A stretch of DNA of 51,846 nucleotides from Albugo candida (lineage: Eukaryota; Oomycota; Peronosporomycetes; Albuginales; Albuginaceae), in the NCBI GenBank assembly GCA_905220665.1, contig CAJNAR010000053.1, forward strand, positions 1 to 51,846, written 5' to 3'. The notes under the pieces are model-generated. The model was not told the origin of the DNA, did no database searches, and saw nothing but the letters and a program-made list of their open reading frames with translations. The first letter of the stretch is position 1; every line of letters begins with the position of its first letter. Below are positions 11,901-22,159 of this stretch, in pieces. A program made the position numbers and the translations under genes.

Positions 11901-13124
11901 AATATCAGATTTAAATGTTTCACAACGCCGTCAGTACTACATGGAACAGCCGATGTGGTTTCACTGCGACCAAAAATTACATTACGAAGCTGCTACTCGT
12001 CATCCGAGTACGCAGAACGTTTGGTACAATCTTGGCATGGTGGATGAACCACATCGAACATTTCGACAAACGTTTGCTACACTTTTCGACGTTAGAAGTT
12101 TTTAAGCCATTTTTCGTGAAAGCGACACATGGCCAGCGAAGGAAGATTTTGTCGACATGTATTACAACGACGAAGAGCTGAACACATCGGATATGGCTGA
12201 AGAAAAGTTGCTGAGTCGACTTTACAATGAAGTCACTCAGATTCTCCAGCGTATCCACTCGACGATTGGTCTCATCACTTGGATTATACCAACTACAAGT
12301 GGCAGATCATTTTATGTGGGAGTAAAAAGAACGGAAAGGAAACATTATTTTCCATCTATTCCACGCTCACAACTCTCACGAATCGTCTGGAAACCTCCCG
12401 AACCAACCAAGAGTCATCTGATTTCGACACATTGGTCCTCACGGGAGAGATTGGACGCACTGGATTCAGAACGAGTTCGAACTTTTATGGCTACATCACG
12501 GCATCTTCGAAAACGTGTATTACCAATTTTTGAGGATTTACAGTTTCGTATCGCCTTTCGAATGTTGCCAGTTCGATCTCGTTTCTGGTTCTTAAAGGAT
12601 ATTCAGCCCGACATTATCTTGTGCACGCAGCCTTCGTGTGGGGCAGTGGAATCCGATCAACATCTCTTTCTAGAGTGCGATCACACGGCACAGTTATGGA
12701 GGGATTTACTCCCTAGTTGGGATCAGTTTTTCTCCTCTCGACCGCGTTGGACGCATGTTGCATGTGCAATCGTACCAACACTACGGTCGGATTGGAAAGA
12801 CTATTCGACATTATCTCAGATTTATGGCTTGCATTGCAAGCGGTGACACTGCACTTCGTCTGGACAGATCGGAATCGTCGTTTGTTCGATCATCGATCAG
12901 CAACTCCGACAGTTCCAGCACTTTCCGTGATCTACACCACGTTTAGTGCGCACGTTCGGTACTTTCGAAGACAGTGTTACGACCAAGACGAACGCAGTCG
13001 GCTTGCAAAGGTGCTGAATCAACTCGCGAAGCAAGGATCATTTGGTGGATTTTTCAGAAGTCGAAGATCATTGCTGCGGGTCCGGCACAGGCGAGTGGAA
13101 CGGCAAGTGCAACTCAGATCCTAG
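8928..13124 (+). pseudogene. LINE copy B ORF2: APE endonuclease-reverse transcriptase (broken)
   Basis: Same product as copy A ORF2: APE endonuclease (about 8990-9720), reverse transcriptase (about 10400-11350, FADD at 11117-11128), and a C-terminal domain with a C-x4-C-x7-H-x4-C knuckle near 12625-12680. The frame opens just after TGA 8925-8927. It has no ATG before the endonuclease core, and a GTG lies at 8946. Breaks relative to the other copies are a 1-nt loss near 10185-10195, a 1-nt loss near 11345-11350, an in-frame TAA at 12103-12105 (Gln codon region in A), and a 1-nt loss near 12801-12806. The final frame ends at 13124. Confidence 0.9.
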
Positions 13125-13441
13125 TCCTAGTTGGCTGGTTTTCTCACCGTAGTGTGGCGCACACCAATGTGCACAGTACTTTTGGACCATTCTACAACAC
13201 ACGGTAGTTTTGGACCATTTTTTCACAATTTTTTACAACTTTCAACATCTATCCGTTACACGATGGATACACTCTCGTACTGTAGTGGTGAGCGCTACCG
13301 CACTGCAGGACTAGACATATTATCATCTCTCACAGGTATTTCACGAAATGTTTTTTATATGTATATATGTTATTTAGGATAGCCTAGGCAACTAGAGAAG
13401 TTAGTTTAGTCTAATTCTAGCAATATAGACACCTTCAACTG
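13125..13441 (+). other. LINE copy B 3' UTR
   Basis: Noncoding tail with a local duplication of a ttttggaccatt segment (near 13178 and 13208). The conserved block with the gcctaggc palindrome (near 13382) follows, then the terminal cttcaact. The next bases belong to a Ty1/copia internal region. Confidence 0.75.
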
Positions 13442-13507
13442 TACACAGGAAGCAAGATTGTTGGAAGAACCTAGACAAGAAGAAGAATACCGAACAGGCG
13501 TTTACAG

Positions 13508-14333
13508 GTGGTTAACATGGTTCGGATGGCTGGCTACTTGACATGTGCCCATTTCGAGATACGTTTGTGGAGATTCGCTCTTTGGACAAGTCTTTTAAAT
13601 GCGAATGGCGAATCAGTGATTGTTGATGGAACTAGAGCAATTCGTGTTTTGCTTAAGAACAAGAAGCCAATTCGTGCTGAAGATGGATTATGCGTACCGA
13701 AGCTGGATCATAGACTTCTTCCAATTACTGCATTGTTGACAAAAGGTTTGAATGTGACCTTCAGCACAAGACATGTGTGATCAAGAATGACAATGAAATG
13801 GTGACTTAAGTGGCCCAAAAGGGTAAGTTGTTTGTGCTAGAATGCGAAACGTTGGAATCAGCAAGCACGAGTGAAGAGGTCGGAAACGGAGCTCATTCAA
13901 TAAGTCGAAATAATGGCATGCACGACTGGGTCATTTACCGATCATGGCCATGAGAAAGCTCGAAAAGTGTGTCAAGGGATTCAAGATAAAAGATCCGTCC
14001 TCTATCGATGATAAACACAACGATATCTCTGAAGGATGTGTGACTGGGAAGTCGACGGTCAAACCGTTTCCGAAATTAAGCTACGGTGAAGTAAAGACCA
14101 CATCACTGCTTCAGATAGTTCACAATGATGTTATGGGTCCAATGGAGAACAAGTCACAGGGTGGGGCAAGATTTGTGGTACCGTTTCTGAATGACTATAC
14201 GCGGTATGTGATCGTGTATTTCATAGTACACAAACAGATGTGCTAAAAAAATTCATTGAGTACAAGTAGATTATGGAAAACCAATTGAACACCACGAGTA
14301 AGTTTACTCGCACCGACAATGGTGGAGAATATA
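13508..14333 (+). pseudogene. copia pol fragment: protease-distal linker, pre-integrase and integrase N-terminus
   Basis: The first part (13508-13780) contains VPKLDHRLLPITALLTKGL, typical of the segment between the copia protease and the pre-integrase domain. A stop at 13778-13780 interrupts it. 13944-14246 carries the pre-integrase remnant and the start of the integrase core (LLQIVHNDVMGPM, including the first catalytic Asp, then FVVPFLNDYTRYV). Around 14310-14330 the second integrase block is visible (TRTDNGGEY, second Asp) in another frame. Overall it is a broken integrase. Confidence 0.8.
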
Positions 14334-14388
14334 TAAAAAGCGTTTTGCAGAAGTTTGTCGGAAGGCGGGTATCATTCATCAAGCGTCA

Positions 14389-15174
14389 GTGCCGCTTTCG
14401 CCACATCAAAACGGTATGGCAGAAGGAATGAACAGAACACTCACGGAGCGTGCAAGATCAATGTTCAATCACATGCACGTTGAGAAAAGTGGTGAGCCGA
14501 AGCCATTTTACACCGCGGTGTATGTGACCAATCGAATTACATGCGCTGCAAGTCTGACCAAAACTCTTTTCGAATTGTTTTCTGGAACCAAACCTAACCT
14601 ATCACACATTCGAGTTTTTGGAGATCAAGGTTTTGGTGACGTTGTAAAGGCAAAGCGTCATAAGCTGGACAAAAAGGCGCTTCGATGCATGTTCTTGGGG
14701 CATGCAAATAATGTGAAAGGGTACAGAGTCTGGGGCTATGATTCACAGCGACTGGAGATTACGCGATCGGTGGTATTTCAAGAATTATCGAAGTCCAAAT
14801 ACGTGCAAGTTGTTGGTGATAGTCAGTTTACACCATGTAATCACCACAATGACGATGATGATGATAGCATGGCGCAACCACCAGTTATCCATGCCCGGAG
14901 TGACGACAAACCAATGGTGGCGGATAAGACTAGATATGATCAAACTATTTATCCTTCAAGTGAATGTGGATGTACAAGTCCCTGCCAAGACCTCGTGGAT
15001 GCACCTGAGCCACCGTTTGACAGTGATGATGTACCTATGGATAGAAGCCTGGACATAGTGCCCAGGAGGTTTGAACGTTTTTTCAAGTGGGGGAGCAAAA
15101 TGCCCTGCTTGCTGTACCATGGAGTAACAATTCTCAAGCTCTGGTTCCGATTGCAGCACCAGACGCCATCGTGA
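14389..15174 (+). pseudogene. copia integrase C-terminal part and linker
   Basis: Open stretch of 261 residues starting within the integrase core at PLSPHQNGMAEGMNRTLTE, which supplies the catalytic Glu. It continues through the copia integrase C-terminal region (FGDQGFGDVVKAKRHKLDKKA, then CMFLGHANNVKGYRVW). After residue 150 it becomes an acidic, low-complexity linker (HNDDDDDS) ahead of the reverse transcriptase. It ends at a stop at 15172-15174. Confidence 0.82.
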
Positions 15175-15269
15175 ATACAACCAGTAATGTATCAGTGGAG
15201 CATGCAAAACAAAAGATACCGCATCGAACATGAACAAGCCAATGCGGCGCTAGAAACACCCTCAACATA

Positions 15270-16501
15270 TCAAGAGGCGATGAAGTCTCCACAATCCAAT
15301 ATGTGGCGTGATGCAATCAAGACCGAGCTAAAGACATTGCAATCAATGAGCACGTGAGCGTTTTGGCAAAACCTCCGGATAAAATAGTGTATCGAAACAA
15401 AGTGGTTTTTCGCTATAAAGAGAAATGAACGCATTGAAGTTGAGCGCTTCAAGGATCGACTAGTGACATTAGGTTATCGTCAAACCTATAGGGTTGATTA
15501 CTACGAGACGGACTAACCTGTCGCGAATTTAAATTCGATTCGTGTCTTTCTGGAAGTATTCTGTCATTACGGTATGACAATCCATCAGTATGATGGATGA
15601 TGACACGGCATTCCTCAATGATGTGTTAGTAGAAGATTTGTATATACACACGCCTCAAGTTGCTGAAATGCGGACTGGTCAAGTTTTGTAGCTGAATCGA
15701 AATTTGTACGGACTAACGCAAGCTGCTGCTATGTGGTTCAAGACAATTTCACGTGCTTTTGTAGACATGGAATTTGAAGCGTGCGTTTCGGACGCGTGTG
15801 TATTTTTACTTCAAGATTGCCAGGGTTCACGGGTATACGTCATTTTCTATGTAGATGAAATACTTGTTGGAGGGGTTTGGACTAACTCGATAAAGAAGGT
15901 CGCATACGAACTATCAAGTCATTTTCAGCTAAAAACGCTAGGTAAAGTGCGTTTTATTCTCGGCATCGAAGTCGAGTACAATATGAGTGTGAAACAGCTC
16001 AAGATCAGTCAGAGCGCATGCATCGCCAGAATGGTAGAGAAGTTCAACCAAGTCACGGCAAAACCGATATATAATCCAAGTGTGAAAGGTCAAAATCCGG
16101 TCAAGTGTGAAGAAAAGGACCCAAGAATGGAGAAACGTCCGGATCGGTCTCTAGTGGGGCCACTATTGTACGTGGCTACAGCAACAAAACCAGATATTGC
16201 GTTCGTCGTGTGCCAACTAAGTCGTCATTTATAGAAGCAAAGTGAAGAGCACTGGAATGCGGCTATTCGTGTTCTACGTTACTTGAAGACTGCTGAAGTA
16301 AATGAAATTTGCAATGTGGGCAAGTCTGGCGAGCTAATGCTGAGTGCATGTAGCGATGCCGATTGGGGAAGAAACAAGGACAATCGACGTTCGACGTCAG
16401 GATTGATGGTATTGATCAACAATTCTCCATTGATTTTCCAGTCAAATATGCAACACAGCGTCTCTCTAAGTACGGCGGAAGCCGAACACGCGGCACTTTA
16501 A
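15270..16501 (+). pseudogene. copia reverse transcriptase remnant
   Basis: Degenerate RT. 15270-15360 encodes the block before the RT core (YQEAMKSPQSNMWRDAI-like). 15704-16234 is open for 176 residues with YGLTQAAAMWFKTI and the catalytic box as YVDE rather than the usual YVDD (near 15850). A stop at 16232-16234 interrupts the frame. 16283-16501 holds the start of RNase H (SACSDADWGRNKDNRRSTSG and LSTAEAEHAAL). Loss of the second active-site Asp, besides the stops, makes it inactive. Confidence 0.82.
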
Positions 16502-16840
16502 TTGTGCGTTCAAGAAGTGTTGTGGACAAAGATTCTATTGATGGAGATGAAAATCAAGATTGACGGTCCAGTCAGTGTATACGAAGACATTCAAAGTGCA
16601 ATCGCAATTGCGAAAAACGAAGGACATCAGAATCGTGCGAAACACATCGATATTCGCTATCATTTTTTACGCGATCTTGTTAAGGCCAAGAATGTTCACT
16701 TGGAGTACATTGAGACTCGGCTGCAATTAACTACATGTCTAGGTTTTAAGATTAATTCTGCTATTCATTTTACCCCCCGTGGGAAGAATTCTGCAAGTTA
16801 CCAAAAATCAATGCACCCTATCCCAGCGTTTAACGTTTAG
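16502..16840 (+). pseudogene. copia RNase H C-terminal part
   Basis: Continues RNase H after the stop at 16499-16501: an EDIQSAIAIAKNEGHQNRAKHIDIRYHFLRD-type region, split here as EDIQSAIAIAKNEGH and RAKHIDIRYHFLRDLV, matching the C-terminus of copia RNase H. The usual end of the polyprotein is degraded after 16735. Confidence 0.78.
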
Positions 16841-17670
16841 TGTTAAGGCTTAGGGACAGGAATGGTACCCAAGAAAGAAGGGTGCTCTGTGAGCAGGCGA
16901 TGTCATGCAGAATTATATTGCATCCTGATGAGACTGTGGTAACTGTAGCACTCATACCATTAGCGGAATGCAAACAACTTCCATTAGCATGTGGGCTTTG
17001 ACCGGAAATCTAATGCCGTCTGTGCTCCATTACACCTGAACAGCAGTCGCCAAACCATTGACTGATGCGACGTAGTAGGTTTGTGTTAGTTTGTTTACTA
17101 ATGCGGTTAGTATAGATTCTGGATGAATGAATCTCGACTTGATTCTGCATCCCAATTTATTTGCGCACATGATTGGAAGCAAGATGTATTAAACAAGTTA
17201 TAAGAAACTACAGAGTATAAAAACAGTTATAAAATCCTGCTTCTTCGTGGCGAAAAGACTAGATATGAGATATATGATATATAATGCACTGCTAGTAAGC
17301 GTTACGGAATAGTTTTTTAAGAAACTAATGCATTAATCTAGTTTCTGCGGATCAGATAAGGGGATATGTATATTACGTGCTATAGTACTGGCTATAATCC
17401 TAATTACTCAGCGCAACACAGAAGCTCCATCCGTAATGAAAACTTGTAATAACTAATTCAGAAATCAAGTCTTAGAGGTATGTTTGCATGCTCAGTCCAT
17501 TGTGAATGTTCTGCAAAAATTGAATGCGTCAACAATGCAATCGCATAACTTTGCTTAACATGTATTAGTCGATAATCGCTTCTCCCTACTCCTTACCCGC
17601 TTCGATTTTTTTAGATACAATCAAATGTTTCTCCGAATTGGATGGTGTAGCGGAGCCTGTAGAGTGAAAA
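16841..17670 (+). other. Intergenic, no feature recognised
   Basis: AT-rich sequence between the copia remnant and the gene at 17698. It may contain a decayed copia LTR, but no LTR pair can be matched inside the window. No coding stretch, RNA gene or repeat was recognised. Confidence 0.5.
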
Positions 17671-17688
17671 CTCACTATTAGTTTTACC
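17671..17688 (+). promoter_or_regulatory. Inr-like core promoter element
   Basis: ctcactattagttttacc lies about 10-27 nt before the ATG at 17698. It resembles the oomycete initiator (TCAYTYY-like followed by a pyrimidine/T-rich stretch) at a plausible distance from a start codon. The match is imperfect. Confidence 0.4.
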
Positions 17689-17697
17689 AGGAAAAGA

Positions 17698-18531
17698 ATG
17701 CGGATTGCACAGAACTACGTTTGGTTGTATTGGACATTACAGTGTTCGAATGCATTCGATATCCCTCTCTCCCTCGAACCTGTGAAAGGTGACGCAGCAT
17801 CGCGTAAGGTAATGGTGCCATGGAACACAAAGAGGACTGTGATTACTAACGACCAATACTTTCTCACATTGGGGGGACACGACGCTATGTACTTTCAAAA
17901 ACTAGCCAGCGGGACAAAGATAAGAGAAATCTACGTCTACAAATCGTTCAATCCGGTCAGTCTTGCGAAAGCATTGAACGTTAAAGAATCTAGAGTTGTC
18001 ATTATCAAGTGGCACAAAGCACAAATCCAGCCAATAATGCAAATCACTACACAGAAAAACGTGCCGAAGAACAAATACATTAACTTTTTTGACGTCGAGA
18101 AGCGCACGAAATACGTCGGTCCAATTAATGTCGACGTCGTGGTAGACCGTGTCAGTAATCACAACGCAAATCGAGAAGGAGTCGTCTATTTCTACTTTTC
18201 ACATGTTCACAGCCATTTCCCGGAATGGGCATATGACAGGTTTATGGATGCTTTTGAGGAAGCTGGTGGAGACCGATCAATCGAATCAATTGACTGTGAT
18301 CAGATCGCCAAATTGAAGCTTCCGAGATTCCTGTTCGAACTGGACGATGTATATTTCTTTGAACTGTCAAAAGCAAATTATTTTATGCGGAATAGCGACG
18401 ATAAGTGCTATTTGGCGGTTCGACTCAGTCAAAGTGGGCAATGGATCATTGGCGCTGCTCTCACCAAAACTCACAAGGCCGTGTTTCTAAAATCTTCCGG
18501 CTCAAAAGTATTCCAGATTGGTTTCATTTAA
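17698..18531 (+). CDS. Predicted secreted pseudo-aspartic protease (A1-like, catalytic residues missing)
   Basis: Intact single-exon gene of 277 residues. Residues 1-19 look like a signal peptide (MRIAQNYVWLYWTLQCSNAF), so export is predicted. The C-terminal half follows the pepsin-like (A1) C-lobe in order. INVDVVVDRV stands where the strand before the second catalytic loop lies. Cys200 and Cys237 match the conserved C-lobe disulphide. LPRFLFELDDVYFFEL follows, then WIIGAAL (249-255) in place of the WILG motif, and a final QIGF. Where the second DTG should be there is YFSH (166-169), and the likely first site reads ASG (70-72), so no catalytic Asp remains. It is shorter than active members (about 330-400). 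No RXLR motif is seen. The A1 assignment is an inference from pattern; the open frame, signal peptide and flanking signals are seen directly. Confidence 0.6.
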   Translation: MRIAQNYVWLYWTLQCSNAFDIPLSLEPVKGDAASRKVMVPWNTKRTVITNDQYFLTLGGHDAMYFQKLASGTKIREIYVYKSFNPVSLAKALNVKESRVVIIKWHKAQIQPIMQITTQKNVPKNKYINFFDVEKRTKYVGPINVDVVVDRVSNHNANREGVVYFYFSHVHSHFPEWAYDRFMDAFEEAGGDRSIESIDCDQIAKLKLPRFLFELDDVYFFELSKANYFMRNSDDKCYLAVRLSQSGQWIIGAALTKTHKAVFLKSSGSKVFQIGFI

Positions 18532-18581
18532 CCTCTTGAACCTTCGACTTCCAATATCCTCTGAATGATCATAAGAATATA

Positions 18582-18587
18582 AATAAA
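18582..18587 (+). terminator. Polyadenylation signal aataaa
   Basis: Canonical aataaa 51 nt after the stop codon of the secreted-protein gene, within an AT-rich 3' flank. Confidence 0.5.
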
Positions 18588-18589
18588 AA

Positions 18590-19880
18590 TTGATTTTGCT
18601 TCTGTCCACAAGAATTCTTTCTACTTGGGCACTCACAGTATGATATAAAAATAGTGTACACAAGTCTACAGTCCTGTAATAGAAATTTGGTGACTATAAC
18701 CTAATACGTGGCTCTTGATCAGATAATGCTGTCGACTGGTTTGCATGTTTCTGTAACCGATTTAATAATCTATTTAGGATCCATTACCGCATACTTTTCG
18801 CAATAATGAAATAGATTATCATAATCCGACTCATTTATCGTAGAAAGAATGCAGCAGTGCGGTGAAATGAATGCTTCCTTACTGTGCATATCCTTTATAT
18901 GGCAGAGCTATCATCCAACATTTCTCATAACGTTCGATACTTTTATACTATATCCTACAGCTTGCACTGGCTGCATCTGTTTTCAAACAAGTTTCGGGTA
19001 CTCTGAGTTTAGTGGATTCATAACTTCAGTGTTTATTTTTTGGAAATGAAGCGCGTGCAACAGCTTCAATTCGAGAACAATAATCGTCGAGCGGACGAAG
19101 TGCATCCTCAGCAAATCTCTTAGGTACTAGTAGGGGTAGCGCACATGTACAGGGACATGGTTAGCAGTAACCAAAAGCGATAATTAGGTATGATGGACGC
19201 AAGACTAGAAAAATAATAGTGAGCGGCTTGACGTTGGCATCAATGTACTTTCGTTTCGGATTTAATGTAGGACTTATTCAAAATACGCTCGGCATTGCAA
19301 CCACGAAGCACCAACTAGAGACTTCTAGACACCACGATAAGCTGAACGCAAGTCGGAATAAAGTGGAGCACTAAAACGACAATGCCATGAAACAAAAGGT
19401 TGACTTATCCGTGCCAATTGATACATGCAATTTTTATGAGGATTGAGCTTGGATCCTGTTGTCAAAGACTTCACATTGAGGCAGTTCAACTAATTAGCTA
19501 AATCCTGGAATCAAGTTTCTGTAAAATTGTATAGCCGTCCCGAAGCTACTTTCTGAAAAACCGAGAAATGGAATTTGATAAAGGAATAAGTGCAGCGACC
19601 TCCCCACTAAGTTTGATACCAAGAGTAAACGGACGAGACGACAAAATAAGGGTACACAACCATATACAAATCGCGTGCAAGCTGGAAGGTGTATAGTGAG
19701 ACGACTCAAGAAAGAGGTATAAAAATATCATGAACAGGCAGCAGAAGATTTTTGTTGAGCGCAATGAGGTACAGAAAAATGCTAAGAAAATGAGCTAGGA
19801 GAAATTCTGACAATCCAATCACGGCTTTGACAAACTTGCATCTTTGTAATTTTAGCTACTTTCTCGTTACAAGCTTTTCG
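18590..19880 (+). other. Intergenic, no feature recognised
   Basis: No coding stretch above background and no repeat matched elsewhere in the window. The right part may already belong to the degraded left side of the gypsy element, but its 5' LTR was not found. Confidence 0.45.
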
Positions 19881-20413
19881 ACCTTTTCAATATCAAATCA
19901 CTACACAAGCTGTTCCCCTCGAGGGCAGCTCGATAACTGTTAGTGAAACAGCACGTACTCCGTTGAGTGACACTCGATGTGATAACGAATCACTGGATGC
20001 TGAAAACATTGTTTTTTTTGGCGAGGTTCCGAGTCATCAAGGATGTGATTACTCCGATGCGCGTTGAGTGGCACGTAAAACCCCACCGAGTACGATTGAC
20101 CGAGATGGCACCACAATGAATGTCGGTAATGACATTGGTGGCAAAAAGCCAAGGCATTCAGGGCAATTCTCGGTTGGTGCGCGTGGAGTGACACGTAAAA
20201 ATTGACTGGATGATGAGCTCGATTTTTGCAACTCTTCATCGGATGTCAGTCGGGACATTGGCTCTTGTATAGAGCAAAGTAAGGTTGAAGAACATGTTAA
20301 CCTTGGGAACACAGATGTCCACCTCTATGAGTCATACGGTCTCCGCAAAGAGATGGCATCGGCGCCAAATGGCGGCTGCGAGACGCAAAGCGTCTCTTAT
20401 GTCATAAAGTGAT

Positions 20414-20767
20414 ACCAGCGAACAGCTGTACACAATTGTGAATGGGGTCACTCGTACAGTTGATGGTGAAGTCGGTTTTATGGCTCTCCCTTCGTTGAAC
20501 GCTCTGTTCAAGCTACACGAAATGTCTCATTATGAGTTCGGAAATGCCTTGAAGGCTGGTGACTTATCCGAGTTAGTGGTCATTCGACGCGATATTGAGT
20601 TGAACTCATCCTCTTTAAATGACGAATACGTTCTTGAGAAAACGAAGTTAGCACTTAGTGCCCGTAGTGAATCAGCGGTCCTGAAGATCCTATGGATCCG
20701 TACTATCCTTTGGCTAAGGAGTTTCAGGACGTGGATATGTCAAAATCCTCCGTCCGTCTAGCCTCCT
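20414..20767 (+). pseudogene. gypsy pol linker upstream of reverse transcriptase
   Basis: Reads ITRTVDGEV-like, then LPSLNALFKLHEMSHYEFGN, DIELNSSSLNDEYVLEKTK and LALSARSES, and runs into the spacer leading to the RT. This matches the segment before RT in oomycete gypsy elements as far as I recall the family. It ends with a frameshift and stop near 20760. Confidence 0.65.
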
Positions 20768-20829
20768 GATAGAGGTTTTCGTCATGAAATTGACTTAATT
20801 CCGGTAACTAAATACTGCGTTACACGGCA

Positions 20830-21813
20830 GTAACGTTTGGCCAAGGAACAATATGACGTCATTGACGAGTTCTTTCGTGCAAAGATTGCGGCTGGAATTG
20901 TGATTGAGAGTAAAACCCTCATTCCACACCAACATTCTGTGTCAGAAAGCCTAATGGAAAGTGGCGCATTGTCCACGCTAATGGTAAGCTACATGCAGCC
21001 ACCATTCCGGTTCAGACGCCAATTCCTAGGAAGGATGTGCTTCAGAACGCTATGGTCGGGTGTTCCCTGTTCAGTGCGCTTGGCTCAGTCGATGGTTATT
21101 ACCAATTGCTCATGCGAGCTGGTGACATACCACTAAATGCAGTTATTAACTTAAGCGGTATGCTCTGGAAGTGGCTTGTCATGCCCCAAGAGCTATCCAA
21201 TGCGCCAGCTACATTCAATCATCTGGTAACGCAAGTGCTCAGACCTCATCGAGGCTACACAAAATCATACTTTGATGACATTTTTGTCCATAGACATGCC
21301 ATGAACGGTCGTTTTAATGTGGAAAATCATGTTGACCATTTACTAGCAGTGCTCGGGTGCACGAGCACGAACAAGCCGTATGCCAACGAATCAAAATTCA
21401 TCTCTGATACGGAAGAGATTCCCTTCTTAGGGTGCTTCATCGATAAGCGAGGCCTTAAAGTGGATCCCGCTAAGGTGAAAGCCATATGCGATTGGACGAT
21501 TCCTAAGAACCAAAAGAATTGCGTAAGTGGCTTGGCCTCGCCAACTACTTGCATAAGTACAGCGAGAACCACGCCAATATGGCTGGGAGATTGTTTCAAC
21601 TCCTTGAAAAGTATGTGGAATGGCTGGACTAGCACACATAACGATGCTTTAAAGCAGGTAAGGGACTCTCCTTCAGGCCCGGTGTTGGCTTTGCCAGACC
21701 CTGAGCGGACATTCAGTGTCGTCTGTGACGCCTCTGACTTTGCCATCGGCTGTCCTCTAATTCAACTAGATACCGATGGTCATGTGAGCGTTGGTGCGTG
21801 TGAATCTCGGTAG
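20830..21813 (+). pseudogene. gypsy reverse transcriptase and start of RNase H
   Basis: 20837-20930 gives the RT N-terminus (AKEQYDVIDEFFRAKIAAGI). From 21037 a 258-residue open frame carries SALGSVDGYYQLLMRAGD, the LSNAPATFNHLVTQVL block and the catalytic YFDD (KSYFDDIFVH, near 21270). The thumb follows (VDHLLAVLG, IPFLGCFIDKRGLKVDP). The RNase H start is FSVVCDASDFAIGC (21712-21752). Asp substitutions such as DLVDGYYQ-like to GSVDGYYQ indicate drift. The frame ends at 21811-21813, and RNase H continues in other frames to about 22080 (YTDHASLR-like, then KYKPDQ). Confidence 0.83.
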
Positions 21814-22159
21814 CGTAAGGCTGCAGAGAAGAACCACCCACTTCATAACTAAGAGCTACTTGCAATTAAGTATGCTTTAGTCCAATTCAGAGTTCATCCG
21901 CTAGGCTCTAAGCCTTGTGTAATTTACACAGATCATGCATCATTACGCTCTGCAACTTAGTCGCCTCATCTCTCGCCGAGAATGGCTCGTTGGCTTTCAT
22001 TCTTTGCCAAATACAACTTCGAGGTGAAGTATAAGCCGGACCAGTGAAATGCACTGGTTGATGTGTTGTCTCGCAGGCCTGATTATGGAAATTTCCATGT
22101 AACTACTCTGTCGTATTCAATCACTGACTTTATCCGTGGGTCTTATGCCAAAGATGAGC

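Larger units (their letters stand above)
6361..13441 (+). mobile_element. LINE retrotransposon copy B (full length)
   Basis: The only copy present from end to end, about 7.1 kb. The 5' end matches copy D from gct(a/t)aacttctcaatttgcc onward. The order is a short 5' UTR (6361-6456), ORF1 in two frames, ORF2 and a 3' UTR ending near 13441. It begins directly at the 3' end of copy A and ends against a Ty1/copia internal region. ORF1b is open, but ORF2 has frameshifts and an in-frame stop, so it is not autonomous. No target-site duplication could be identified. Confidence 0.93.
13442..16840 (+). mobile_element. Ty1/copia retrotransposon, decayed internal region
   Basis: Remnant of a copia-type pol polyprotein in the order expected for the family: pre-integrase, integrase, reverse transcriptase, RNase H. 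The left end is cut where LINE B ends, so gag, the protease core and the 5' LTR are missing. No LTR could be recognised on the right. Many stops and frameshifts make it inert. Confidence 0.88.

Noticed and set aside
17650..17670. ctgtagagtga shared between the region before the secreted-protein gene and the LINE D left flank (47169-47179)
   Set aside because: Only 11 nt match and the surrounding sequence does not align, so a duplicated promoter cannot be supported.
17698..18531. RXLR or Crinkler effector
   Set aside because: No RXLR, EER or LFLAK-type motif is present in the N-terminal 120 residues.
18849..19049. 66-codon frame with hydrophobic and Cys-rich content, possible small secreted protein
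   Set aside because: The hydrophobic residues are spread throughout, there is no signal-peptide pattern at the start and no supporting signals; length is near background for AT-rich DNA.
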